Source: Nemertoderma westbladi | Lineage: Eukaryota; Xenacoelomorpha; Nemertodermatida; Nemertodermatidae | Assembly (NCBI GenBank): GCA_032718475.1 | Contig: JAUCBJ010006869.1 | Location: 1-64,000, forward strand | Length of the DNA stretch: 64,000 nt | Direction: 5' to 3' | In this document: positions 1-11,328 of the stretch, one piece after another | How the letters are laid out: every line of letters begins with the position of its first letter | How positions within the stretch are numbered: the first letter of the stretch is position 1 | Notes under the pieces: generated by a model | The model's input: the letters and a program-made list of their open reading frames with translations, nothing else | Databases searched by the model: none | Told to the model about the DNA's origin: nothing | Position numbers and translations under genes: made by a program

Positions 1-78
1 TGTATAACAAGCACAATTACTGTAGGAATAAACTTGGGGACATGAATGTTGCGAATAATCGCATAAACTCTGAATAAT

Positions 79-650
79 AAATATTACGCTACCCGTACAG
101 AATACTCAAACAAAATACAAACTAAACGCTGGCAGACTACTATCAAGCCTAAACAAACTACAGTATGTGCAGATTCTGAAACTGTTAGTTAGTATGCATT
201 CTAACACGGTAGTACGACTTACTCTTTAAGAGGGGATTGACCTTACCGCAGATGGCTGCCCCAACTTACTAACGGCACTTTATCAGACCAACTCTACACA
301 CGCAGCAATCCCTTCAGGCCTAAGAATAGCTAGACAACAATCTAGCCTACAAAATATTTGAGTAATAACTATTACGGTACCTGAACAGACCACACAAACA
401 AACACAGACTAAAACACTGGCAGACTACGATCAAGCCTAAATAAACTACAGTATATGCAGACTCTGAAACTGTTAGTTAGTATGCGTTCTAACACGGTAG
501 TACGACTTATTCTTTAAGAGGGGATTGACCTTACCGCATATGGCTGCCCCAACTTACTAACGGCACTTTATCAGACAAACTCTACACACGCCGTAATCTC
601 TCCAAACTCAACAACAGTCAGACAGCAGCTCAGCCTACAATTATCTGGAC
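79..650. repeat. Two tandem ~288-bp direct repeats upstream of the LINE ORFs
   Basis: The stretch from about 79 to 366 recurs from about 367 to 650 with a constant offset of 288 bp. For example, CTCTACACA lies at 292 and 580, and ATTACG at 83 and 371. The copies differ by scattered substitutions and the second fades after about 600. They sit about 550 bp upstream of ORF1 of a LINE in the same orientation, so they may be promoter monomers of that element's 5' UTR; this is inference from position. The sequence may begin before the window. Confidence 0.7.
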
Positions 651-1191
651 AATCTGAGCAGGGTCACACGCCTTCTGCTCAATATTAGCCTACTAGTAAA
701 TAAAACTGACAGAAATAGACCTAAGTAAAATCCCAATAAAAACCAGGCGTCCCCGATTTAATATCGAGACCTACCGGTATACAATAATCAAAATCGAATA
801 ATACTAAATGTATTTGTACAGCAGTACCGGTTAGGACAGTTGGGCCTACAGACCTACAGAAATACCGGTTACTACGGTATTTTGCAACCTTATTGCCTAT
901 TGAGTCCTTAGGTAACTAATAGGGAAATATTAACTTTTACAATAATTATTCACGAGTGTATAAAAACAATAAAAGAACATTATCTCTATGGTGGTCGGTT
1001 ATCTGTTTGCTGTTAGCTGACAGACTGAACAATATGATCTGACTACACTGCTCTGCTGTAGGCCTAACTACCGGTTGACCGGTACAAGATACACATACTG
1101 ACATACTAACTGCCAGCCACTCGACTTCGTGTGTGCGCCCCGCCCACCGCCCACGACGAATCTCACCTGATTGACTGCTCCCAGTGTTGCA

Positions 1192-2169
1192 ATGGGCCCT
1201 AAAAGTGACGTGCAGGCTCTTAGCACAAGACTAGATCGATTAGAAAATCTTCTTGGAAAAGTTTCCGCAGACATTAACAAACTGTCGACGCAACTCAATC
1301 CAACTGACGGGTCTCCGTCGCTACTAAAAATACTATCTGAGTTACAACGTGATAACGACTCGCTCAAGATACAGCTCCGCGACGTGTCCGAGAAGGCGGA
1401 ACTATCCATTGATTCCTTAAGTCAAGATAATCGCCGCAATAACGTTCTCTTCCACGGGGTTGGGGAATCCAAATCGGATACCGATATGAATATAATCAGT
1501 AGAGAATTTGGCAAGATAAACATTAATACTAACGCAATCGACTACATTCAACGACTAGGACCAGTAACACCCTCTGCGGGGCGCAAGATTCGACCGCTAC
1601 TCGTGCGATTCATTGCGCAATCTACTCGTTTCGCTATCTTTAAGAATAAGAGTTCATTCTCATCGGGAATCTATCCTTCCGACCACTTAACTCCACGACG
1701 GGCAAGCCTACTCAGAGAAGCAACGAAGTTAAAAAAGGAAGGACGGATCCGTGCCGCCTACTCACACAACGGCACGGTGTTTATTCGTAAGACGAGCGAC
1801 TCCGCGCCAATCAAGATATCGACTCTGGTCGACGTCCAACATATTAATGAGTCTTCAACCCTGACAGAAATCCTGCAGAGAAACGTATCTCGTCGAGATT
1901 CCAAAGAACCTGTTGAAGCTGGACCTACCGCCCTTCGCGCGTCGCAAAGGAGACTAGCCAAAGGGAAAAAAAAAGGTGGGACCGCTGAACACTACGATAC
2001 TGCAGCGATGGACGGGAATAACGAGATTAGAGATTCCGAATCGCAGTTTGTCACGGATATCGATGAATCGGTTATCGAGGAATCCATCAACGCATCCCGA
2101 GCGTCCAAATCGCTAAACTGCACGCATATTAGTAACTCTTTCGAGGTCGAAGGAATGTATCCCAATTAA
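1192..2169 (+). CDS. LINE ORF1 protein (coiled coil plus RRM-like nucleic-acid binding)
   Basis: A 325-residue ORF starting at the first ATG (MGPKSDVQ). The N-terminal third is heptad-rich (LSTRLDRLENLL, then LSELQRDNDSLKIQL), predicting a coiled coil that would trimerise the protein. A central segment beginning RRNNVLFHGVGE and a basic stretch with RIRAAYSHNGTVFIRK follow the pattern of L1/CR1 ORF1 proteins, which bind retrotransposon RNA in ribonucleoprotein particles. The C-terminal third is basic (KRRLAKGKKKGG-like) then acidic. The frame is open further upstream to 1171 but only from a TTG, so 1192 is preferred. ORF2 follows about 330 bp downstream on the same strand. The function is inferred from position and fold pattern, not from any unique motif. 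Confidence 0.8.
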   Translation: MGPKSDVQALSTRLDRLENLLGKVSADINKLSTQLNPTDGSPSLLKILSELQRDNDSLKIQLRDVSEKAELSIDSLSQDNRRNNVLFHGVGESKSDTDMNIISREFGKININTNAIDYIQRLGPVTPSAGRKIRPLLVRFIAQSTRFAIFKNKSSFSSGIYPSDHLTPRRASLLREATKLKKEGRIRAAYSHNGTVFIRKTSDSAPIKISTLVDVQHINESSTLTEILQRNVSRRDSKEPVEAGPTALRASQRRLAKGKKKGGTAEHYDTAAMDGNNEIRDSESQFVTDIDESVIEESINASRASKSLNCTHISNSFEVEGMYPN

Positions 2170-2498
2170 TCAGGAATTTTCATTCATATTAACTCTGATT
2201 AATACGACTGTTGAATTAATAAATAAAATATTGGAAAAAAATTTATAAAATAATACGAAAATGTTGAAATAATATATATATAACTAATAATAATACGGAT
2301 ATATATATAATGGATTAAATAAAAAATTAAGTTACTTTCTATACGACAATGAAAAATTAAATACCAGCGTTATTTTCATTTTGAATTTATTTTTTGGCAC
2401 TTAGTAATGTTTATTATTATTTTTTTTTTTTCTTAATTATCTATAGGCATGGCAGAGTTTGGAACTAGGATATTTTTAGAAACAAATAATTTAAGGAA

Positions 2499-5400
2499 AT
2501 GACTGAAACGAGAAATACACAAATAAAAAAAAATTATTTAGACAAAACTTGTTCATTCTGCTACTCGGGTTTTAAGCGTAGTGATTTTCAATTGTATTGT
2601 GTTTTATGTAATAATATATATCATATGCCATGTGGTACATGTCTCTCAAAATTGGATCTAAATGAACTAATAAATTCAAAATGTTTTGTAGGTCATTATT
2701 GTACTTATTGCTACAACGAAATCTTTCCTTTTACCGGTATTTCGAATGACGATTGTGATGTTTTCGAATGTGAACCTAATACTATAGAGCCACATAACTT
2801 TCAAAATCCAAAGTTCGTATCTATAGACCCAGACAGCAATATTCTCAACGCAGCCAGATTCAGCGATTATTATACTGATATGCGCTTTAACGATGAATCC
2901 CAGAGAGTTAACGCTAAATCTAATTTCTCTATCTTTCACCTAAACTGTAGGAGTCTAAATAACAACCTGCCAACTACTACTAACTTCCTTGCTACACTAG
3001 ACCAGCAGTTTGACGTGTTAGCCTTCTCGGAGACTCTAGTGGGTGCGAAAGACAGTAAAAGTAATCTCAACTTGGACGGTTACGGAGAGCCACTACTGAC
3101 TAACAGACCCAACGGACGGACTTCCGGTGCTGGGTGGGGCGTAGGTTTATATATTAAAAATTGCTTATCATACACTGAACGCCCAGATTTACAAATAGAG
3201 GGTTTTGATAATCTTTGGATAGAAATAAAACGAAATAAAAATAAAAAAAATCTAATAGTAGGTGCGGTATACCGCCCTCCTTCAGTTATGTTTAATGTAT
3301 TTCATGAAAAATTAGAGCTTATTTTTCAAAAGCTAGTCACTACAAAATCTGACATAGTAATAACGGGTGACTTCAATGTAAACCTAACAAAACAGACTAT
3401 TGAATCTATCCAATATCTCCAGACTGCTTCAACCTTTGGTTATACACAACTCACTAAAAATCCGACGCGTATAGTATACGGTGCCAACTCTACATTAGAT
3501 CACATATTGACTAATATAACCACAGCCGTTAACACGTCGGGGGTATTTTTATCAGATTGTGGAAGTACCGACCATTTAGCAAACTTTGCACTCTTTCATG
3601 ATTATTCCGAATTTTTTGATCAAAAGGTAACACGCGAAATATTCGATTACTCAAAATTTAACGAAAATTCATTTAAAAAAGAATTCTGCTCACCAAACAT
3701 GTTTGATTACCGATCTGAAAATGTGCCCTCTGATTTAAAATTCGAAAATTTCTATAATATGTTTAGTGATTTATGCAATAAACACCTTCCCACAAAAACT
3801 GTACCAATTAGAAAACTTTCTCGTAAACCATGGATAACTGAAGGCTTATTAAAATCAATTTCACATAAAAACAAACTTTTTTCAAAATATGTCAAAGCGC
3901 CTACCATTCATAATGAAAAAAAATATAAAAAATACCGGAATAAACTTGGCATAGTGCTCCGAGACACCGAAAAAAAATTTTACTGTACGAAATTTCAGGA
4001 GACCGCGGGAAATATGCGAAAGACTTGGCGCATCATAAATAACGTGCTAAACAAAGGACAGAAAACCTCCTTCCCTAATAAAATAAATTGCAATAATACT
4101 GGTGGTACTAAAACAACATCAGACCCAATCAAAATAGCAACCATTTTGAATGAGCACTTCTCTTTTATTGGTCAAAAACTAGCGCAAAATATACCCCTCT
4201 CAGCACGTTCGCCAATCCGCCACTTACGTCACCGACACTCTAATTCGTTTTCACTAATAGAAACGTCCACTGCTGAAGTTCATTACTACCTACTAAGCCT
4301 AGACTATAGCTCAGCAACTAACGACTCATTCCCTACTAGACTTATACAGATTGTAGCTGAGCCACTCGCCCATCACGTAACTTTCCTAATAAACCTCTCT
4401 ATTAAATCTGGACATTTCCCATCATATTTAAAAACAGCAAAGGTGATATCGAGCTTCAAAGGAAATGACCCATTAGATCCAAATAATTATAGACCTATCT
4501 CGCTACTTCCCATTTTCAGTAAAATATACGAAAAAATAATTTATGTACAACTTCAAAATTATCTGGATCGCTTTTCAATACTAACACCCTGTCAATTTGG
4601 TTTTCGGAAAAATACTTCCACTTTTTCTGCGATTTTAACTGTAACAGAAAAAATTAAGTCAGTTCTAGATTCCAAATCATCCAGTTGCGCAATATACATT
4701 GACCTCAAAAAAGCGTTCGACACGCTCAATCACTCGATATTACTACAAAAACTGGAAGGATACGGAATTCGAGGGACCCCAAAAAATCTAATCCAAAGTT
4801 TCCTTACAGACAGAACTCAGTTTGTATCCCTTAACAATAAAATCCAATCGCCGATTCTGAAAATTACGTGTGGGACTCCCCAAGGATCTATCTTATCACC
4901 TTTGCTGTTTTTACTCTATATAAATGATCTTCCTAACGTATCTAACCTACTAACCACTCTATTCGCTGACGACACCACTTTACTGAACCACAATATTGAC
5001 ATTGACCGACTAATAACAACAACAAACACAGAACTTGACAAGATTTCGGACTGGCTCGCGGACAATAGACTATCCCTCAATATGACGAAGACAGAATACA
5101 CTATATTTACTAACCGCCTACTAACTACTGGTCTTCCTAAAATAAAAATTAAATCTTCTGAGATCAAGCAAGTACAGCATGCGAAATTTCTTGGTATCTG
5201 GATAGACGACAAATTGAAATGGAAAACCCATACAAGGTATATATTAAACAAAATTTCCCGCTCAGCTGGTTTATTCTATAAGTTAAGACATATCTTCCCA
5301 TCCCAGATCCTTCGTATGCTGTACTTCACTTTGATCAATCCATACATAAATTATGGTATATTGGCATGGGGTGTCGCTGGTAGTACTGTTCTCCGACCTA

Positions 5401-5792
5401 TTCGAATTAAAATAAATAAAATTATTCGCTGTCTAACCTTCAGTCACTACCGGTCATCCTCCATACCAATATATAAATCTCTCAATATATTACCTTTACA
5501 ATCGCTATTCAACTACCAGCTAGGCCAACTAATGTACGATATATCCAACAACCCTAAACATCCACTTTCTCATCTATTTACAACTTTCTCTGAGATTCAT
5601 CGTTACAACACTAGGTCGGCCGCTGCAGGCAAATACGTCATACCATTAACACGGCTGAATGTGGCTCATGAGTCTATTGCTGTTTTGGGTGCATCCTTTT
5701 GGAATAACTTACCAAGTCCAATAACTACTTCAACAACAAAAAATATATTCAAAAAACAATTGAAGACATTCTTAATACACCACATGATTTAA
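2499..5792 (+). CDS. LINE ORF2: PHD-like zinc finger, APE-type endonuclease, reverse transcriptase
   Basis: A 1097-residue polyprotein. Residues about 19-70 hold a Cys/His cluster of PHD/RING type (CSFC, CVLC, HMPC, HYCTYC). Residues about 140-360 match the exonuclease-endonuclease-phosphatase fold: FHLNCRSL, a catalytic-type SET, GAVYRPP, GDFNVN and SDCGSTDH. Residues about 640-900 are a reverse transcriptase with NYRPISLLP, QFGFRKNTST, IDLKKAFDTLNH, GTPQGSILSPLLF and the catalytic FADD near residue 822. The C-terminal 200 residues resemble the conserved LINE tail (INYGILAWG, HRYNTRS). Such proteins nick target DNA and prime reverse transcription on it. No stop or frameshift is visible and every catalytic motif is present, so this copy may be active. 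Its length is normal for a Jockey-group ORF2. Confidence 0.95.
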   Translation: MTETRNTQIKKNYLDKTCSFCYSGFKRSDFQLYCVLCNNIYHMPCGTCLSKLDLNELINSKCFVGHYCTYCYNEIFPFTGISNDDCDVFECEPNTIEPHNFQNPKFVSIDPDSNILNAARFSDYYTDMRFNDESQRVNAKSNFSIFHLNCRSLNNNLPTTTNFLATLDQQFDVLAFSETLVGAKDSKSNLNLDGYGEPLLTNRPNGRTSGAGWGVGLYIKNCLSYTERPDLQIEGFDNLWIEIKRNKNKKNLIVGAVYRPPSVMFNVFHEKLELIFQKLVTTKSDIVITGDFNVNLTKQTIESIQYLQTASTFGYTQLTKNPTRIVYGANSTLDHILTNITTAVNTSGVFLSDCGSTDHLANFALFHDYSEFFDQKVTREIFDYSKFNENSFKKEFCSPNMFDYRSENVPSDLKFENFYNMFSDLCNKHLPTKTVPIRKLSRKPWITEGLLKSISHKNKLFSKYVKAPTIHNEKKYKKYRNKLGIVLRDTEKKFYCTKFQETAGNMRKTWRIINNVLNKGQKTSFPNKINCNNTGGTKTTSDPIKIATILNEHFSFIGQKLAQNIPLSARSPIRHLRHRHSNSFSLIETSTAEVHYYLLSLDYSSATNDSFPTRLIQIVAEPLAHHVTFLINLSIKSGHFPSYLKTAKVISSFKGNDPLDPNNYRPISLLPIFSKIYEKIIYVQLQNYLDRFSILTPCQFGFRKNTSTFSAILTVTEKIKSVLDSKSSSCAIYIDLKKAFDTLNHSILLQKLEGYGIRGTPKNLIQSFLTDRTQFVSLNNKIQSPILKITCGTPQGSILSPLLFLLYINDLPNVSNLLTTLFADDTTLLNHNIDIDRLITTTNTELDKISDWLADNRLSLNMTKTEYTIFTNRLLTTGLPKIKIKSSEIKQVQHAKFLGIWIDDKLKWKTHTRYILNKISRSAGLFYKLRHIFPSQILRMLYFTLINPYINYGILAWGVAGSTVLRPIRIKINKIIRCLTFSHYRSSSIPIYKSLNILPLQSLFNYQLGQLMYDISNNPKHPLSHLFTTFSEIHRYNTRSAAAGKYVIPLTRLNVAHESIAVLGASFWNNLPSPITTSTTKNIFKKQLKTFLIHHMI

Positions 5793-6204
5793 TCATTTTC
5801 TCTTTTTTTTAGGACTATATACATGATTTACGTTAAATTTAATTAAAAATTAAATTAAAATAAACAATTTATGAGACACACATCAACAAGGCAAATCGAT
5901 ATTACATATAGTAAATTACTACTTTTTCTTCGTTAATTATATTATACGGTGCAATGCAATAACACATAAAAATGTTCATTTTAATAACCCGAGTAACAGA
6001 TTTACAGCATTACTATAATACTAATTTCTTTAATTATATTTACAGTGCATAGGGGGTGGCTGTTGGCCTCGACTGGCATTGCCATTGCAAACAGTCACTA
6101 CCCCCATAATAAATCGTCGTTAGGTGACGAACAAGTGCAATTTCATATCATATGATTACTATTATACAAACTTGAAACTTGAAACTACTGCAATAAGATC
6201 ATAA

Positions 6205-6962
6205 ACTGTTACTGTTCGCGCTTTTGAAGACCTTTAGCAGTTTAACCTGCCAAAATTTATATGTCTTTTAGTTAATAAAAACACCTTTAGCATACGACAA
6301 TATTTTATGCTAATACACAAAACATTAGCCGAAGTCAGCCCATGCGCGATCATTCACCCGATGGATCTACACCCGGGAGGCTGAATTCGGATGCTTAAAT
6401 TTTATTATTGCAGTGTAAGGTTGCAGTGTAAACTTACTGTATTATTCGATAGATCGTTAATAATTAATTTCTGACAGATATTATTGGCTTTCGGGAAATA
6501 TTAACAGTTCCTTTAGGACGTGGCGCTCTATCTATTTAAACAGAACTAGGACTTATACTAAACGCAACGATACTGCTTATGATTAAAGTATAAAGCGTAT
6601 TCTTTAGGAAATACTTTGTTACCAATCACAATCATGCACACTATTCTGCCGACCGTCAGTATATTTGATCACACATAAAGAGAGTAGCAATTGACTCATG
6701 TAGGGTCTGCTAAATAACATTAGATTCAATACACACCACATTAATATAAATCGCAATTGTTATGTATAGCCTGTCTCTCTAACCTGTAGTGTATCAAGAA
6801 AATTGGGAAATTTGGGAGATTTATCCGTATTATCCAAAGAGCAATATTTCCATCAACAAATAGGTACAATTAATAACTGACGGTAAATAACAGTACAAAC
6901 AATATGATTAATAGTGAGTTAAGATTCGGTAGGATTCGTGAGTTAGGTAACAGTTTATACTT
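6205..6962 (-). repeat. Probable solo LTR (BEL-type), homologous to 60264-61012
   Basis: This ~750-bp stretch aligns throughout with 60264-61012 in the same orientation. Shared islands include TGTTCGCGCTTTT, AGACCTTTAGCAGTTTAACC, CATGCGCGATCATTCACCC, TTTCGGGAAATATTAACAG and GGACGTGGCGCTCTA. Both copies begin near CTGTT and end near AACAGT, like the TGTT...AACA ends of LTRs. The 60-kb copy abuts the gag end of a minus-strand BEL/Pao element, which is why I call this an LTR; here no retroviral coding sequence adjoins, so it would be solo. No target duplication is visible. It lies directly after the LINE tail. Confidence 0.5.
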
Positions 6963-8045
6963 TCGATAATTTAAGCAGTTTTACTAGAGTTCTTCCCAAA
7001 AGCCGGTGTTATGGCGAAAATGGGAACACAACAACAGAATCATATAAAATCATATGACTACTACTACTATACGAGTATACCAAAAACTCTTATTCCACGA
7101 AGCCCCGTTCAACACAGAGGATGAGCATAGAGATAGGAAATTCAGTTCAGTAGCGCTGGGATAGGTCGAAATCAACGCCTACGCAAATTCTATTGGCCGA
7201 CACGAACAGCAAGGCTAAGGCAACCTCTCTAAGCTAGTTGGCCGATTAAACTGAGCCCAGATATCTCCGTACAGCACATCAGCCAATAAGCTGGTAGCTT
7301 GCACTATTTTAGTTATAAATCCCTTTGAGAGTATTCTAGCGACTGGGGGGGAACTGGCCAGCAAAGGCAAACGTATCAGTTATCCCACAAAAGCTTTTAC
7401 AGATACATCTATGTGGAGATGTGTGATACAACGCCGATGTAGTAATATGGGCATTGAAATAATATTAAATCAATGTACACTCTTAAAGCTGCAGCGAAAA
7501 ATTGTAGCTAATTTCCTTGGTTACATATAAAATAATAAAATTATTTTTAAGAACATTAATTTTACTACTTTGCAAAAATTCAATTAAAAAATAACCAGAC
7601 AAATACATTGTGGAATAAACTATTTCAGATATAAACCTACACAACAGCCTTGCCATGGATAGTATTTATGTTATTATATCTGTCATTTACCTGAGATAGC
7701 AATACAACATTTATAGTAGAGTCAATAGGAATTGGAATACAGGAAGGATGATGGGATGTGGGATTTAAAGAATGCTGTCTGGGCTGGAATAGCAATACTG
7801 GTTGCCTATTACAATTCCTCTCTGGTTAGTCTACAGCCACAACTCCCAGCCAGCTAGCTCCACACCAGCAGAGACTTGACCAATAATGGGCAGGATTAAA
7901 TTTGTACTCAATAATTGTGCCGTTTAATTACGTTTAGATCAATTAAAGACACATTTATTAAAGCAAATCACTTGAACTAATTAAAAACTATAATAGAATG
8001 GGGTATGTGGATTACATCTGTATAATTTTTAAGTATAATTATTGA
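6963..8045. other. Intergenic, no gene seen
   Basis: AT-rich sequence with no ORF of note on either strand and no strong repeat structure that I can see. Confidence 0.5.
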
Positions 8046-8400
8046 AGTATTATACTGTAAAACAATTAATTTCCTTTAACAGGCAGGTTGAAAGTGCTGT
8101 TTTTACCGTAATCAATTTAATTAACTAATTAACTGCTATTATCTTAGCTTCTCGAAGGCCACACGAAAATTCAACTTGGAAAATTTCTAAACTTTTGCCA
8201 AACAACATGTGTACCAAGTTTGGATAGATTTCGTCGAAGATTGGCCGAGTTATTAACGTTTAAAATTGAACAAGAACGACAGGTTGATTAATGGTACCAC
8301 TACGCTAAGGCTCACTCACTTCGTGGCTCGCCCCGCAGGTTGATTAATGGTACCCCTACGCTAAGGCTCACTCACTTCGTGGCTCGCCCCACAATGATGA
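8046..8400. repeat. Interspersed repeat, inverted relative to 19086-19390, with a 57-bp tandem duplication
   Basis: The block running from TTAACAGGCAGGTTGAAA through TTGGCCGAGTTATTAACGTT recurs in reverse complement at 19086-19390, including the segment around ACAACATGTGTACC. At its right end a 57-bp unit (CAGGTTGATTAATGGTACC ... TTCGTGGCTCGCCCC) occurs twice back to back, at about 8280-8336 and 8337-8393, differing by one or two bases. The family is not identified. Confidence 0.65.
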
Positions 8401-9209
8401 ACCTATATTTTCATTGATGCTTTTAAATTTTGAAATCCCTACGGTAACAATATAACATAGTTTTTCCAATATGAATTTTATATACAGTATGTGTTCATGT
8501 TTAGTCTGTTAATCTCGTCGATCGCCCAACATATTTTTATTGTGTTTTTAAATAGTGGTTACAGTCACGTTTTGGGTACGCCTACCTACAAATGCAATAC
8601 TGTACCTCGAAAATAATAAGTCATCTAAACAGCATAATTTTGGTATCCAAATAATGACGGGAAAGAATGAAATTTTTAGTAAAAGTGATGGATTTTTAAT
8701 ATTTTTGAGGTAACAACTGGTTTTTCATTATTCAATATGAGGACATTTTTTGATGTATTTACAAATTTGTAGAAATTAATCCATGTCATTTTGACATAAT
8801 CTTACTACCATTGACATTGTCTGATTAAGACAAGTAATTACACCAAACGAAAATTCAACATTTATTAGAAGCTGTTGATAACAATTTGAATATTGACAGC
8901 CCAGCATATTGTGTGTTTAAATTTTCAAAAATTTTAGATTATATGAGTCCGTAACGAAAATTACTTAAAGTTTTAATTTGGAGTAGGCCTACACCCCGCA
9001 TGTATATTGTACTGAGTAGGCCTACACCTCGCATGTATATTGTACTGACAATCATTTTCCTTTGGGTTTACAACTAATCAAAACATCCATTAGGTCACTA
9101 TTATTATTATTATTACCTTTAATCCAGGCCTTAGCCCATAAAAACGATTAATACAAGCACACAACAAATCAAGCACAGAGTAAGAGTAAGTAGGTCACTG
9201 AAATATTAC

Positions 9210-9440
9210 CTAAGAAAGAATACGTGATATTGAATTAATACTACAAGTACGCGAGATTTCACGTAAAATAGAATTGCAAGTTGTGTCAATTCTACGCAAT
9301 AAACTTTGTTTGGAACGGTACCGAATATGGCAAAACATTGGAAGGTTTAACCTTCCGAATTGTAGAGACATACTTGTAGGTTCACCGTCGGTAACCCGTG
9401 GAATATTAAACAAAAAACGTGCACAATTATTGTAAGCCAC
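9210..9440 (-). pseudogene. LINE reverse-transcriptase C-terminal relic
   Basis: The minus-strand reading MAYNNCARFLFNIPR followed by a Leu/Tyr/Arg-rich segment is typical of the region after the catalytic domain in Jockey/CR1-type reverse transcriptases (AYNNALR-like followed by IPR). Only about 75 residues remain, with no catalytic motif. It is isolated between unrelated sequences and is clearly a dead fragment. Confidence 0.5.
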
Positions 9441-10171
9441 CCGAATATTATTGAAACATATCTGTGAATAGTTATGATCATTCCACAGACTGTTATTATT
9501 ACTGTTTCTATGTTCTGTATTGCAGCTGAAACGTTTAAGGACAGCATCACAAATTTTTCGTTACGGACTCGCCATGCGGTAGGTTAGGTAAGAATCATTC
9601 TGCTTTGTATACATTATTCACTATGTAAACTGAAAGTATTCAGCTCCTATTCCACCATGATGCTATAGAATCCCGAGTCGTATATTTTCTGTAGCTCCCG
9701 CTGAATGGAGTGACACAATGACACATCAGTCCCAGTATCTCATTCTGCGTATCCCACGAGATAAAGTGGTTCTGTTCTGATTAGCTTCCCGAACTAGAAA
9801 CACCGTAGGCCTAAGTGCTGGAACCTCATCTTTCAGTAGATCAAGGATAGCTATAAAATTTCCCTCGTCATGCTTATGAATGCCCACAGTGCCACAGAGG
9901 GCAATTACCAGCGGTCGCACAAAGCCGTACAGCGCGGCCCTGCTTTGTCAACTGCAGTATACAGGCAGACAGGTATACATACAGCTACAGTATAGGCCTA
10001 ACTGCCTAAGTAACTTACACACTGCAGTACTGTATGCCTACTGCAATGTATCTGCTATATCTTATCTATCTACTGAGCTTTGCGCTTTGCCTATTCCTGT
10101 AGGCCTATTCCTGTATTCAGTTATTCCATCCATATTCTTGTATTTAAACCCAGTTGCCTGCCTATTCAGTC
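9441..10171. other. Intergenic, no gene seen
   Basis: No supported gene. The short ORFs here have no recognisable motifs. The TAGGCCTA and CTGCAGTA words are frequent, as elsewhere in this genome. Confidence 0.4.
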
Positions 10172-10179
10172 CTTGCTTT

Positions 10180-11328
10180 GGGTAAATCTTTTCGACCTAC
10201 GCGTAGTTCGCAACATTGGGTCATATATCACCAGTTTCAGAGTTTTAACAATAACTACGCGTAGGTCCTACGCGTAGCTACGCGTAGGTGCTACGCGTAG
10301 CTACGCGTAGGTCCTACACGACCTACGCATAGGTGCTACCCATAACTATGCCTATACGTCGTTTATCATTAGTAGGCTTACGTATTCCAAGCGAGTCAGT
10401 ACTAAAGTAAGACACAATACGGTATGTTCAATAAACAACCCACAACCATCAAATGCTTTCAACAGTAATGTATCCTATACCTGTATACTCTATATAGAGG
10501 AATACGCGAAGACTACATTTTCTTCACTTCATGCGTTGCGGACGGTGTGTTAAATAATTAATGTTTAGAGTTCAAAAATAGTTTACAAAGGAAATAGGCC
10601 GATGGTTCTTATCGATTCTCTATGCTTTTTATTGCCTTTGTTCACGATAGGGCAAGGATATACTGTGTAATATGTTAACCCCTTGACAAGGGAAGGGGGA
10701 GACTAAATTGTCTACCATTGTTGCACTTGTTATTTGACCAAACAATTTGATTATATGCAGTAGTCAGCTTTCGCTTAACCTCTTCACCGGTAGACTGGTC
10801 GCTTTATTTACTACTGTTCAATATTTAAATAATCCAATGGAAACAAAGATACATGAATCATGAGACGTGAATTTTAAGTTTACTTTTTATTCATCCTCTG
10901 TGTTTGTATGTGAAAGAGCCGAATATTATTTATTACCAGTGCTGTATGTAGAGATATGAGTTTATTCCGATTCTGTTATTACATTTGTCTGATAATCAGA
11001 TACCTGACATATACCGATACTTGCCTAACAACTCAACCCTACCGGACCTGAAATGAAAAATCATTGTTATCAGGACTGCTACGCGTAGCACCTACGCGTA
11101 GCTACGCGTAGCACCTACGCGTAGTTTCAAAATACCTACGCGTAGTTCCAAAATAACTACGCGTAGTTTTAAAACACCTACGCGTAGTTGTTAAAAAGGC
11201 AGTAAGTCTGGCCCTACCGGTAAATGACAGGAATGGAAGTTACAAACTACGCGTAAATCTTTTCGACCTACGCGTAGGCCTACGCGTAGCTACGCGTAGG
11301 CCTACGCGTAGGTCGAAAAGATTTACCC
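10180..11328. mobile_element. hAT-like non-autonomous TIR element rich in CTACGCGTAG palindromes, with 8-bp TSD
   Basis: The left end GGGTAAATCTTTTCGACC and its CTACGCGTAG continuation are repeated exactly in inverted orientation at the right end (…GGTCGAAAAGATTTACCC, ending 11328). The flanks are CTTGCTTT at 10172-10179 and CTTGCTTT at 11329-11336, an exact 8-bp target duplication. An 8-bp duplication is the hallmark of hAT-superfamily insertion. There is no transposase ORF, so the element is non-autonomous. The interior holds about 17 copies of the self-complementary decamer CTACGCGTAG in clusters at 10195-10310 and 11080-11310. The rightmost ~80 bp is itself a near-perfect palindrome. The TIR lacks the CAGG start common in hAT elements, so the superfamily is tentative. 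Confidence 0.8.

Larger units (their letters stand above)
650..6186 (+). mobile_element. CR1/Jockey-group non-LTR retrotransposon, apparently intact
   Basis: Two long uninterrupted ORFs in the order ORF1 then ORF2, separated by about 330 bp of AT-rich spacer, are followed by a short 3' UTR ending near 6170-6186 in the short direct repeat AAACTTGAAACTTGAAACT. Chicken-repeat-type (CR1/L2-like) LINEs characteristically end in short tandem repeats rather than poly(A). Both ORFs are free of stops and frameshifts, so the copy looks young. The 5' end is uncertain: the 288-bp repeats at 79-650 may belong to it. The exact clade (CR1, L2, Daphne and others) cannot be fixed by eye. Confidence 0.8.
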
